NCBI GenBank assembly: GCA_049520515.1
Contig: JBEKPS010000004.1
Location: 62,001 to 126,000, forward strand
From: JAFAMS01 sp049520515
GTDB taxonomy: Bacteria > Vulcanimicrobiota > Vulcanimicrobiia > Vulcanimicrobiales > Vulcanimicrobiaceae
Length of the DNA stretch: 64,000 nucleotides
Reading direction: 5' to 3'
Below the pieces are notes generated by a model. It was not told the origin of the DNA. It did not search any database and worked only from the letters and a program-made list of their open reading frames with translations. Below, one piece after another: positions 44,369 to 52,481 of this stretch; positions within the stretch are counted from its first letter, which is position 1, and each line of letters opens with the position of its first letter. Position numbers and translations under genes: made by a program.

Positions 44369-45214
44369 TTAGCGCGACATCGGCGGCCCAGTAATGGGCC
44401 GGCGCACGCCGGCCATCGCCGACGGCACGAATCCGAGAATCGCAGCGCCGAGGCCGACGAGTATCATCAATGCCGTCACGAGCCAGCCGACGCCGGGAAC
44501 GATTTCCGCGGCGCTGACGACGACGAGTCCTAGCAGCAGCGCAGCAAGCGGTGAAGGCGTCGTATTCGGACGGATCAGCTCCGAGAGCCGCCGGCCGACG
44601 AGCAACGCAATTGCGGCTTGGCCGATCCACACGCCCGCGAAGATCGCCGCGATCTCGATGACGATCAGCGGAATTCCAACGATCGAAAGAATCAATAAAA
44701 TCCCAAGCGGCACCACCGCGACGCATGCGAGCAGCCCGATCATTGCGGCGAGGCCTGGTTGCGTCTCGACGCGACCGAGCGCCATGCGCACGCGCATCGG
44801 GAAGAGCAAGAACATCAGAAAGACGATGAAGTTCGCGGCCAGCGTCAGCGAGAGTTGCTTCGATTCGCCCGCAAACGGAATATCGTCGAACGCATTCCCA
44901 ATCCATGGAACGAAGCTGCCGACCGACGCTGTTTGCAGGCAATTCACTTCGCCTTCGACGACGCCGTTCGAGGTGTCGCAACTGCCGGCGAAAACGTTGA
45001 GGTCGCCGTCGACGCGACCTTCGATCGTCGCGTTCCCGAAGAAGACGTTCAGATCGCCGGTGACGACTTCACCGGGCTCGATCGTGACGTTGCGAAACAT
45101 GTAGTTCGCGCCGTGATGGAACCAGTGATGGTGCGTCGGTGCGGTCCACGCACGATGCGAGAGCGAGATTACGGCGACGATCGCAATAAGCGCAACGATA
45201 CCCGAGCGTCGCAT
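44369..45214 (-). CDS. Membrane protein with bactofilin-like polymer-forming repeat
   Basis: A 281-aa protein. A signal-like hydrophobic start (IVALIAIVAVISLS) is followed by a short bactofilin-type beta-helix: GEVVTGDLNVFFGNATIEGR, VDGDLNVFAGSC and NGVVEGEV. Four to five membrane helices make up the second half (residues 125-270), with a loop RRLSELIRPNTTPSPLAALL. This polymer-forming plus membrane build is common in genes next to ECF sigma/anti-sigma pairs. Its ATG overlaps the anti-sigma stop by 1 nt. Likely an envelope-stress effector; inference. Confidence 0.7.
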   Translation of the reverse strand: MRRSGIVALIAIVAVISLSHRAWTAPTHHHWFHHGANYMFRNVTIEPGEVVTGDLNVFFGNATIEGRVDGDLNVFAGSCDTSNGVVEGEVNCLQTASVGSFVPWIGNAFDDIPFAGESKQLSLTLAANFIVFLMFLLFPMRVRMALGRVETQPGLAAMIGLLACVAVVPLGILLILSIVGIPLIVIEIAAIFAGVWIGQAAIALLVGRRLSELIRPNTTPSPLAALLLGLVVVSAAEIVPGVGWLVTALMILVGLGAAILGFVPSAMAGVRRPITGPPMSR

Positions 45215-45753
45215 CAGGCCGACTCACTGCGCGCGAGACGCGAGATGACGCGCGGCGCAAAGAATGCCAGCGCGATCAACAGCACGTCGACACCGAGTAC
45301 GAGGGCGACGATGCTCGCAATTCCTGTCGAGCCGATTCCGGCTGCGACGGCGCGACCGACGTCGTAGAATGCACGCGAGCTGTGATCGAGCAGACCGAGT
45401 GCGAGCGAAAACACTCCGTGCGCGTCGGGACGACCGATTGCAAACCACGTTCCGATCCCAAGCCACGATGCTAACAGATAGAATCCGGCCGCCGACCATA
45501 GCGGGAGGCGCGGCGCAGCCGGTTTCGGCGGCGGCAGCGTGCGAATCTCGGCCATCGTCTTCTGCGTGAAGTTCGGAGCCGGCTCGAGCAGACGCGGCGT
45601 GAGCAGCAACGCGTCGATGACGCGCAGCTCTTCGAGCACTGAGGTGCAGCGCGCGCACTGTGCGAGATGTGTCTCGACGTTATGGCGCTGCAGCACGCTG
45701 AGCGTGCCGTCGAGCAAACCGTCAAAAAGATTCTCAGACGCGGTGCAATGCAT
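45214..45753 (-). CDS. Anti-sigma factor with zinc-finger domain
   Basis: A 179-aa protein. The N-terminal domain has VETHLAQCARC, the HX3CX2C zinc-binding motif of ZAS anti-sigma factors, preceded by DGTLSVLQRHN. Two or more hydrophobic segments follow (FYLLASWLGIGTWFAIG and IASIVALVLGVDVLLIALAF), placing it in the inner membrane. Its start overlaps the end of the sigma gene by 20 bp. It should sequester the sigma factor until an envelope signal arrives. Confidence 0.82.
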   Translation of the reverse strand: MHCTASENLFDGLLDGTLSVLQRHNVETHLAQCARCTSVLEELRVIDALLLTPRLLEPAPNFTQKTMAEIRTLPPPKPAAPRLPLWSAAGFYLLASWLGIGTWFAIGRPDAHGVFSLALGLLDHSSRAFYDVGRAVAAGIGSTGIASIVALVLGVDVLLIALAFFAPRVISRLARSESA

Positions 45754-46354
45754 ACTTCATACTCAAGGCGCGAAAGCTGCTGGCTTCCGTCTCCGTCTGG
45801 CGGAGTTTGTGGGCGAGTGCGAGCTTACCGCGGTGAATCAATGTCTTGACGTTGCCAAGCGAGAGCCCCATCGTCTGCGCGATCGTCTGATAATCCATGT
45901 TGTCGTAGTAGCGCAAGGCGAGGACGGTGCGCGTGCGTTCGGGCAGCTGCGCGAGTGCGGCGCGAACTTCGGCCTCGGCTTCCGAGCGGAGAACGCCGCC
46001 GGCTGGATCGGCTTCTATTGAGAGATCGGGAAGCGTGTTTTCGAGTGTCTGTTCTTCGGCGAGCTCTTGTGTCGCCGGACGGCGCTGGGCTTTCCCGAGA
46101 TGCGTGCGCACGACGTTGCGCGCGATGTGATAGATCCACGTCGAAAACTTTCCGAGCTGTGGGTTGAACGTGCCGAGGTGCGCGTAGGCGCGCATGAACG
46201 TTTCCTGCGAGAGATCGGCGACGTCCGATTGGGAGCGGACGCTCGCGCCGATGAAATTAGCGATCCCGCGTTTGTACCGCTCAACCAGAACGGCGAATTG
46301 TTCGTGGTCTCCGGCAAGGACGTTTCGGACGAGGGCTTCATCGCGCGGTCCCAT
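45734..46354 (-). CDS. ECF-family RNA polymerase sigma factor
   Basis: A 206-aa protein from the ATG at 46354 (a longer in-frame start at 46492 would overlap kamD). Region 2 reads FIGASVRSQSDVADLSQETF, then MRAYAHLGTFNPQLGKFSTW and IYHIARNVVRTHL. Region 4 has LAQLPERTRTVLALRYYDN, then YQTIAQTMGLSLGNVKTLI, followed by HRGKLAL. It is the first gene of a four-gene operon with its anti-sigma factor, bactofilin-like protein and a possible stress protein. Autoregulation is usual for such pairs, but no promoter motif was identified. It lies 45 bp from the divergent kamD. Confidence 0.9.
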   Translation of the reverse strand: MGPRDEALVRNVLAGDHEQFAVLVERYKRGIANFIGASVRSQSDVADLSQETFMRAYAHLGTFNPQLGKFSTWIYHIARNVVRTHLGKAQRRPATQELAEEQTLENTLPDLSIEADPAGGVLRSEAEAEVRAALAQLPERTRTVLALRYYDNMDYQTIAQTMGLSLGNVKTLIHRGKLALAHKLRQTETEASSFRALSMKYALHRV

Positions 46355-46399
46355 GGCTTTCACCGGGAGATACTGCCGGAAGAGGGCAAGGTTTCGCGG

Positions 46400-47875
46400 A
46401 TGCAGCTCGAGCTCGATTGGGACGCCGTCGCGGAGTGCCGTGACCTGGCGGGGCGGATCGTTGACCCGGTGGCCGCGTTCATCGGGGCTCATTCGACCGT
46501 CTCCGTTGAGCGGGCGATCGCTCGCTTACTCGGCGCGGCGGGTGCGGGCGAAGATGGAGTCCCCGTTGCCAACACCGTCGTCGACGCGCTCGGCCCGCGG
46601 CTACCGCACGGAGTGGCGAGTGCGATGGCTGCGGATCTGGGCCGGTCCGAGATCGAGCGGCGCGCGCACGCGGGGCTCGCCAAGATCGAAGCTCGGCGTC
46701 GCGAACGCGACGCGTTCCTCGAGCGATTGCCGCAAGGCGTGCCGCCGCTGCTCTACGTTATCGTGGCCAGCGGCAACATCTATGAAGACCGCATCGCAGC
46801 GGTCGCGGCAGCGGAGGCCGGCGCGCAGATCATCGCGGTGATCCGCTCGACGGGGCAGTCGTTGCTTGATTTCGTTCCGGAAGGCGCAACGACCGAAGGC
46901 TTCGGCGGCACGTACGCAACGCAAGAAAATTTTCGCATCATGCGTGAGGCGCTCGATGAAGGCGGGGAACGGCTCGGGCGTTACGTGATGCTCACGAACT
47001 ACGCGAGCGGATTGTGCATGCCCGAGATTGCGGCGCTTGCGGCACTCGAGCGCCTCGACATGCTGCTCAACGATTCGATGTACGGGATTCTCTTCCGCGA
47101 CATCAACATGCGGCGCACGTTCGTGGATCAACATTTCTCGCGAATGCTCAATGCGCACGCCGGGATCATCATCAACACCGGCGAGGACAACTACCTCACG
47201 ACGGCGGATGCCGTGGAACAAGCTCCGTCGGTCTTGGCGTCGCAGTTCATCAACGAAGAGTTCGCGCATCGGGCCGGCATGCCGGACAAGCAGCTCGGCC
47301 TTGGCGACGCATTCGAGATCGATCCGGATTTGGAGGACGGGTTTCTTTTCCAGCTCGCCCAAGCGCAGTTGACGCGCCAGATCTTCCCGGACGCGCCGCT
47401 GAAATACATGCCGCCCACCAAGCACATGACCGGAGATGTCTTCAAAGGTCACCTGATGGACGGGATGTTCGATCTCGCGTCGGTGATGACGCATCAGACG
47501 ATTCATCTGTGCGGAATGCTGACGGAAGCGATACACACGCCGTTGCTCGGCGATCGTGCGCTCTCTATTGAAGGCGCTCGTTACGTGATGGGCACGGCGC
47601 GCCATCTCGGTGATGAGCTCGAGATCAAGCCCGGCGGCGTGATCGAGCATCGCGCGCGTCACGTGCTCGACTCCGCGCGCACGCGCTTGCGTGAGGTCGC
47701 CGAAATCGGACTCGAAGCCGCAATCCAAGCTCGCGTTTTCGCCGACGTCTCACGCACGCCAACCGGCGGCCGCGGCTACGAGGGCGTCTTCGAAAAAGCT
47801 GATGATTATTGGAATCCGTTTGAAGAAGCGCTTCTGCGTAGAATGGGCCCCTTAATAGACGCACATTCTGCGTAG
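46400..47875 (+). CDS. kamD: D-lysine 5,6-aminomutase alpha subunit
   Basis: A 491-aa subunit of the adenosylcobalamin- and PLP-dependent enzyme that moves the terminal amino group of D-lysine (or beta-lysine) from C6 to C5. Family stretches include LYVIVASGNIYEDRIAAVAA, then IIAVIRSTGQSLLDFVPEG, TTEGFGGTYATQENFRIMR, TNYASGLCMPEIAALAA, INTGEDNYLTTADAVEQA and KYMPPTKHMTGDVF. The ATG at 46400 is chosen (GAGGGCAAGG just upstream); the longer frame runs antisense through the sigma gene. The last codons and stop lie inside a repeat associated with the fic promoter. The beta subunit kamE follows only after the inserted fic gene. Confidence 0.9.
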   Translation: MQLELDWDAVAECRDLAGRIVDPVAAFIGAHSTVSVERAIARLLGAAGAGEDGVPVANTVVDALGPRLPHGVASAMAADLGRSEIERRAHAGLAKIEARRRERDAFLERLPQGVPPLLYVIVASGNIYEDRIAAVAAAEAGAQIIAVIRSTGQSLLDFVPEGATTEGFGGTYATQENFRIMREALDEGGERLGRYVMLTNYASGLCMPEIAALAALERLDMLLNDSMYGILFRDINMRRTFVDQHFSRMLNAHAGIIINTGEDNYLTTADAVEQAPSVLASQFINEEFAHRAGMPDKQLGLGDAFEIDPDLEDGFLFQLAQAQLTRQIFPDAPLKYMPPTKHMTGDVFKGHLMDGMFDLASVMTHQTIHLCGMLTEAIHTPLLGDRALSIEGARYVMGTARHLGDELEIKPGGVIEHRARHVLDSARTRLREVAEIGLEAAIQARVFADVSRTPTGGRGYEGVFEKADDYWNPFEEALLRRMGPLIDAHSA

Positions 47876-47878
47876 AAT
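47832..47878. repeat. Two direct copies of a 13-bp partly palindromic motif
   Basis: TTCTGCGTAGAAT occurs at 47832-47844 and again at 47866-47878, 34 bp apart. Each copy has TTCT/AGAA arms. A related CGGAGAAT lies at 47891-47898. The first copy is inside kamD and the second covers its stop codon. They lie just upstream of the fic promoter and could bind a regulator. Confidence 0.65.
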
Positions 47879-47880
47879 AA

Positions 47881-47909
47881 TTGGCATCCGCGGAGAATAG
47901 TGGTATAAT
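47881..47909 (+). promoter_or_regulatory. Sigma-70-type promoter of fic
   Basis: TTGGCA at 47881-47886, a spacer of exactly 17 bp, then TATAAT at 47904-47909. This is the clearest housekeeping promoter in the window. Transcription would start near 47915-47917, leaving only about 5 nt before the ATG at 47921, so the message would be nearly leaderless. Confidence 0.75.
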
Positions 47910-47928
47910 ATACGCAAATCATGCGTAT
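47910..47928. promoter_or_regulatory. Palindromic operator over the fic transcription and translation start
   Basis: ATACGCA (47910-47916) and TGCGTAT (47922-47928) form a perfect 7-bp inverted repeat with a 5-nt centre. It begins right after the -10 box and includes the ATG. The fic product ends in a winged-helix-like domain, so self-repression at this site is plausible. Confidence 0.6.
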
Positions 47929-49033
47929 ATTGCCGCCGCGTTATATTCACGAGCGCCCAGAATGGCCGCATTTCCGCCTGGATTCAGAACGGCTGGCTGG
48001 GCACCTAGCAAGCGTCCGGCATTTGCAAGGACGCTTGCTTGGTCGAATGACGGGGCTTGGCTTCACTCTCCAAGCTGAGGCTACCGTCCAAAGCCTAACC
48101 GAGGAGGTGCTCAAATCCAGCGAGATCGAGGGCGAGAAGCTTAACAGGGATCAGGTGCGATCGTCCATTGCGCGGCGTCTCGGCGTGGACATCGGCGCCT
48201 TGACTCCGGCCGACCGAAACGTCGAGGGTGTCGTTGAGATGATGCTCGACGCTACGCAGCGGTATGGCGAGCCCCTGACGGAGGCGCGGCTATATGGCTG
48301 GCATGCGGCCTTGTTCCCTACCGGATACAGCGGGATGCACAAGATAACGGTAGGCGCATGGCGCACAGATGCGGCTGGTCCAATGCGAGTGGTATCCGGA
48401 CCATTTGGCGCAGAACGGGTCCACTACGAGGCGCCTTCTGCGGACCGCATCGATGAGGAGATGCGCTCCTTTTTGCGATGGCTCAATGGCAGCGCCGATA
48501 TGGATCTCGTTCTGAAGGCCGGCGTTGCTCATCTATGGTTCGTGACAATTCATCCATTTGAAGACGGCAACGGGCGAATTGCGCGCGCGATCGCGGATCT
48601 TTTGCTGGCTAGATCGGAGCAAATTTCACAGCGATTTTATAGCATGTCAGCGCAAATACGTAAGGAACGTGACGAGTACTATAACCTACTTGAAGCAACG
48701 CAAAAGGGTGATCTTGATATCACGTCCTGGCTCAATTGGTTCCTTGACTGCCTCGGACGCGCATTCGAAGGAGCAGAGGCAGAACTGAAAGACGTTCTGT
48801 CAAAGGCGCGTTTTTGGGAAGCTCACCGCGACGCATCGTTAAACGAACGGCAACGAACCATGGTTAACAAGTTACTCGACGGATTCCAGGGTAAACTGAC
48901 ATCCACGAAATGGGCGAAAATTACGAAATCCTCTCACGACACCGCGCTGCGAGACATTGAAGCGCTCGTGGCAAAGGGAATTCTTAAGAAAGATCCAGGA
49001 GGCGGTAGAAGCACGAGCTATTCGCTGTGCTAG
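47921..49033 (+). CDS. Fic-domain protein (AMPylase type) with N-terminal inhibitory helix
   Basis: A 370-aa protein. The Fic active site HPFEDGNGRIAR is at 211-222, with complete His, acidic and Arg residues. The inhibitory motif SSEIEG (S-xxx-EG) is at 66-71, as in class II Fic proteins that keep themselves inactive. The N-terminal part resembles DUF4172. The last 80 residues form a winged-helix-like domain (NERQRTMVNKLLDGFQGKL, then LRDIEALVAKGILKK). Fic enzymes transfer AMP or related groups to target hydroxyls. The gene separates kamD and kamE, has its own promoter and palindrome, and its stop overlaps the GTG of kamE. It is probably a mobile or regulatory insertion; its target is unknown. 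Confidence 0.88.
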   Translation: MRILPPRYIHERPEWPHFRLDSERLAGHLASVRHLQGRLLGRMTGLGFTLQAEATVQSLTEEVLKSSEIEGEKLNRDQVRSSIARRLGVDIGALTPADRNVEGVVEMMLDATQRYGEPLTEARLYGWHAALFPTGYSGMHKITVGAWRTDAAGPMRVVSGPFGAERVHYEAPSADRIDEEMRSFLRWLNGSADMDLVLKAGVAHLWFVTIHPFEDGNGRIARAIADLLLARSEQISQRFYSMSAQIRKERDEYYNLLEATQKGDLDITSWLNWFLDCLGRAFEGAEAELKDVLSKARFWEAHRDASLNERQRTMVNKLLDGFQGKLTSTKWAKITKSSHDTALRDIEALVAKGILKKDPGGGRSTSYSLC

Positions 49034-49755
49034 TCAGACCTTACGGCGACACAAAAGATGACGGCGTAGTACAGCTGTCGTTCACGTTGCCGCTCGAATG
49101 GAGTGAGGCGGCCGATGAAGCGGCGCGACGGCTTGTCGCGCAGATGGGCTTCACGGATGTTGCGGTAGCAGAAGGCCGCGAGATCGCGCGCGGATTTTCG
49201 TTCTTCGTCGTGTACGCGCGCACCAAAGTCTCAGTTGAAGTCGACAACATCGCGGCTGCAATTCCCCACGAACGGCCGCTTGCAATGGAAGAAGTCGATG
49301 GACTCTTGCGCGAGCGCTTCGGGCGCAAAGTTCGCGTCGCCGGCGCGTGCATCGGTACCGATGCGCACACGGTCGGGATCGACGCAATCCTTAACATGAA
49401 GGGCTGGAAAGGCGACTACGGCCTCGAGCGTTATGCGATGTTCGACACCCTGAATTTGGGCGCGCAGGTTGCGGTCGAGGATCTGGTGAGCATTGCGCGC
49501 GAGCGCGATCTCGACGTCATACTCGCCTCGCAAGTCGTCACGCAAAAAGGGAGCGACGTCCTCAATTTCACGGCGCTTGCCGAACGGCTCGAAGAAGCGG
49601 GTTTGCGCGATCGCATTCTGCTCTTGTGCGGTGGCCCGCGCGTGACGAATCTGCTCGCGGCAGAGCTCGGTTACGACGCCGGCTTCGGCCGCGGCACGCT
49701 GCCCAGCGAAGTGGCGACGTTCATTGCTCGCCGCTTGATCGAGCGCGCCGCGTGA
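49027..49755 (+). CDS. kamE: D-lysine 5,6-aminomutase beta subunit
   Basis: A 242-aa cobalamin-binding subunit. GTDAHTVGIDAIL at 111-123 is the DxHxxG base-off cobalamin motif (Asp112, His114, Gly117), followed by NMKGWKGDYGLERY with lysines in the region where the PLP lysine is expected. LASQVVTQKGSDVLNFTAL, then LLLCGGPRVTNLLAAELGYD and AGFGRGT are typical of KamE. The GTG at 49027 overlaps the fic stop and the gene's own stop overlaps dacB (GTGA). The catalytic pair with kamD is therefore intact but split by fic. Confidence 0.9.
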   Translation: MLVRPYGDTKDDGVVQLSFTLPLEWSEAADEAARRLVAQMGFTDVAVAEGREIARGFSFFVVYARTKVSVEVDNIAAAIPHERPLAMEEVDGLLRERFGRKVRVAGACIGTDAHTVGIDAILNMKGWKGDYGLERYAMFDTLNLGAQVAVEDLVSIARERDLDVILASQVVTQKGSDVLNFTALAERLEEAGLRDRILLLCGGPRVTNLLAAELGYDAGFGRGTLPSEVATFIARRLIERAA

Positions 49756-50957
49756 TCGCGCTGCTCGCGTTCTTGCTCGCCACGCTTCCGTGGACGCCCG
49801 CGCAGGTCAGCAAGCTGCATGCGGACGTCGATCGCATGTTGATGTCGGCCAAGACGCTGCGCGGCGCGCACGTCGGCTTTCTCGCGGTCGACACGCGCAG
49901 CGGTCGCGTGCTCTACGAGCACAAAGCCGACGACGCGTTTATGCCGGCCAGCACGCTCAAAGTGATCACGGGCTCGACCGCGTTGGCGACGCTCGGACCG
50001 AACTTCGCGTTCACGACGCAAGTTGCGACGCTCACCGACGGGACGACGACGAAGCTCGTGCTCATCGGCGGCGGCGATGCGCTGTTGAATGCCAACGATC
50101 TCGACGACGCGGCCGCGGCCGTCGCTGCAGCAAACGTTGGGCCAATTTCCGAAATTGACGCCGACACGAGCCGTTTCGATCAAGAGCGCTACGGTTACGG
50201 CTGGACGCTCGACGACATCGGTGAAGCGTACGCCCCGGCGATAACGGCGCTCTGTTATCAAGACAATGTTGTTGGCCACGAACCGCGCGCCGATCCCGAG
50301 CACGTTGCGCTTGCGATACTGGCACGCGATCTGCGCACGCGCGGCGTCTCGTTGCCCGACGTGATTCCGAGCGACGTTTTTGTGCGGCCTCCGGAGAGCG
50401 CGTATCACGTCCTATGGACGCACCAATCGAAACCGCTCGCGCAATACCTGGCATCGATGTGGTATCCGAGCGACAACCTCATCGCCGAGATGCTGATCAA
50501 GTCGATCGCCGTTGCAACGCATGGTACGCCCGGCACTGCCGGCAACGGCGCCGCGCGCGAAGAGCGTTGGCTGCGTTCGATCGGCATCGATCCCGCGCGC
50601 AACACGGCAATCTTCGATGGCTCCGGCGTCTCGATCTACGATCGGCTCTCGCCGCGCACGCTCGTGCGCGTCTTTCAAATCGATTGGCGCAGCGCCAATC
50701 GCGAAGCGATTCTGGCTGCGTTGCCGCTTGCCGGCGTGCGCGGAACGATTCGCAACTCATTCGCAGGGACGCCCGCACGTGGCCGCACCTACGCAAAGGA
50801 CGGCAATCGTCTCTTCGCAAGCTCGCTCTCAGGCTATCTGATGCCGCTGCACCACGGTACGATTACCTTTGCATTCATGGTCGACGATTGGACCGGCGAC
50901 GACGACGATCTCGACCGTTTCGAAGGCAAGCTGCTCTCGCGTTTCGTCACCAAGTAG
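49752..50957 (+). CDS. dacB: D-alanyl-D-alanine carboxypeptidase/endopeptidase, PBP4 (DacB) type
   Basis: A 401-aa periplasmic serine peptidase from the GTG at 49752, which opens a signal peptide (ALLAFLLATLPWTPAQ). SxxK is PASTLK with Ser67 and Lys70, SxN is YPSDNL at 240-242, and DGSGVSIYDRLSP is the usual PBP4 stretch. The third motif reads KDG (about 349-351) where KTG is the norm. It trims peptidoglycan peptides. The family's long insert is partly reduced here. It is coupled to kamE although the functions are unrelated. Confidence 0.86.
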   Translation: MIALLAFLLATLPWTPAQVSKLHADVDRMLMSAKTLRGAHVGFLAVDTRSGRVLYEHKADDAFMPASTLKVITGSTALATLGPNFAFTTQVATLTDGTTTKLVLIGGGDALLNANDLDDAAAAVAAANVGPISEIDADTSRFDQERYGYGWTLDDIGEAYAPAITALCYQDNVVGHEPRADPEHVALAILARDLRTRGVSLPDVIPSDVFVRPPESAYHVLWTHQSKPLAQYLASMWYPSDNLIAEMLIKSIAVATHGTPGTAGNGAAREERWLRSIGIDPARNTAIFDGSGVSIYDRLSPRTLVRVFQIDWRSANREAILAALPLAGVRGTIRNSFAGTPARGRTYAKDGNRLFASSLSGYLMPLHHGTITFAFMVDDWTGDDDDLDRFEGKLLSRFVTK

Positions 50958-51760
50958 ATGCCGGGCGAACGTTTTGAACGCGAGATTCGCGAGCAGCCCG
51001 CCGTGTGGCGCCGGATTGCCGAATCCTCAAAGGCGCAAGAGCTAGCGCGCGCGATCGGCAACGGCCCCGTGTGTCTGGTCGGAAGCGGCAGCTCGCTCTT
51101 CGTCGCGCAGCTCGGTGCGCTCGCGTTGCGCCGGCGTGGGATCGTGGCAAGCGCGCTGGCAGCGACGGAAGCGCGCTTCGATCGAGAAACGTATCGCAAC
51201 GGCTGCGTGATCGCGCTTTCGCAAAGCGGACGCTCGAGCGATGTGCTCGCTGCGCTGCGGCGACGCTGTGCGAAACTGCGGACGACGTTTCGAGCTGGTT
51301 CGCGAGCGACGGTTGGCGCGAAGCGGACGAATCGGCGCAGTCTCTGGCGCGCTCTCGTGCGGTGGCGATTGTCGGTGCCGGTTACAGCGTTCCGATTGCT
51401 TACGAGCTGGCGCTGAAGATGAAGGAAGCCAGCTACGTGCACGCCGAGGGATTTCCGGCGGGTGAGTTCCGTCACGGCAGCTCCGCTATTCTTGACAAAT
51501 CCAGCACCCTGATCGGAATCCTCGACGAAACCTCGCGCGACATTGTCGAGCGTCCGATGCGCGAGGCCGAAGCCGCCGGAGCGCTGCGCTTCGTGATCGG
51601 CGCGAAGCTCGGCGAGCTTCCGCTGCTGGGTCCGCAGACCGGCGAAGCGTTCAACACGCTCGCGTGGCTGGTCACCGGACAGGCGCTGGCGCTCTTCACC
51701 GGGCGTGCCGCTGGTGTTGACAGCGACGCCCCACGCGGGCTGACCAAATTCCTCGCGTGA
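50958..51760 (+). pseudogene. SIS-domain sugar isomerase (GlmS C-terminal-like), broken by deletion and frameshift
   Basis: The first SIS half is read in one frame from the ATG at 50958: CLVGSGSSLFVAQLGALALR, then NGCVIALSQSGRSSDVLAAL. Near 51255 homology jumps to another frame: LCETADDVSSWFASDGW, then VAIVGAGYSVPIAYELALKM and KEASYVHAEGFPAGEFRHGS, ending at 51760. The stretch that normally links the halves (about 60-70 residues) is missing. The total would be near 265 aa instead of about 340. This fits an internal deletion that also shifted the frame. A sequencing error alone would not explain the missing segment. If active, the family isomerises or deaminates amino-sugar phosphates. Confidence 0.75.
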
Positions 51761-51803
51761 GCGGCGCAGGGCTGAGTGCCGTGCCTTCCAGAATCGCACG
51801 GTA

Positions 51804-52481
51804 ATGCCACTTCCCGAGCTGCTGGCGTGGTTTACCGGCAAAGAGGTTAACCGCCGGAAATTTCCGCGTAAGAAAAAGGGCTATCGCGCGACCTATACGA
51901 TGGACGGCGGGCAGACGATGCATCCTGCGATCGGCATCGACATTAGCGGCGGCGGAATGTGCTTCCTGACGCAAACCGACGTCGAGCAGCCGGAATTCGA
52001 AGTGCGCGCGACGCTCGATCAACGCACCGTGCGCATGCGCGTCAGGCCGGTTTGGAAAGACAAGGTCACACACGCGGGCAAAGCGGTGACGCGCTTCGGC
52101 GTTCGTTACTCTGGAATTCCAGCCGACGATTGGGACGCGGTGATGCGCTACTCGACGGACAAACCCGCCGAGGACGTCAACAAGGCGCAAGAAGAGCTCG
52201 TCGCGGTCAAGATGACCGAGGACGACGCGCAGCGTCTGATTCCGTTGGTACTGCAGCGCAAACTACTCGACATGCTCGTGTCGCGCAACCGGCTCGCGAA
52301 GCCCGACGGTAAGTCGACGCCGCTCGTGCAGTTCTTTTACTCGGGCCTCGTTCGTTATCAGAACAAGCCGATGCATCGCTTGACGATCCAATCGAAGATC
52401 GTCCGCGACGACGGGACCGACATGTACGAGACGCGGTTTCTGTTCGATGAGACCGGCGAAAACGTCTTGATGATGAATTGA
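51804..52481 (+). CDS. PilZ-domain protein (c-di-GMP receptor)
   Basis: A 225-aa protein. The c-di-GMP-binding RxxxR is RKFPR at residues 18-22, and the second motif DISGGG (DxSxxG) is near 47-52, with strands of the PilZ barrel between and after them (VRMRVRPVWKDKV, RFGVRYSGI). The C-terminal 100 residues form a separate, unrecognised domain rich in charged helices. Its stop overlaps the ATG of gmd by 1 nt. This suggests that c-di-GMP signalling and GDP-rhamnose production are co-expressed. Confidence 0.84.
   Translation: MPLPELLAWFTGKEVNRRKFPRKKKGYRATYTMDGGQTMHPAIGIDISGGGMCFLTQTDVEQPEFEVRATLDQRTVRMRVRPVWKDKVTHAGKAVTRFGVRYSGIPADDWDAVMRYSTDKPAEDVNKAQEELVAVKMTEDDAQRLIPLVLQRKLLDMLVSRNRLAKPDGKSTPLVQFFYSGLVRYQNKPMHRLTIQSKIVRDDGTDMYETRFLFDETGENVLMMN

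Noticed and set aside
46601..47728. 375-codon open frame on the minus strand
   Set aside because: Shadow of kamD; composition typical of antisense reading in GC-rich DNA.
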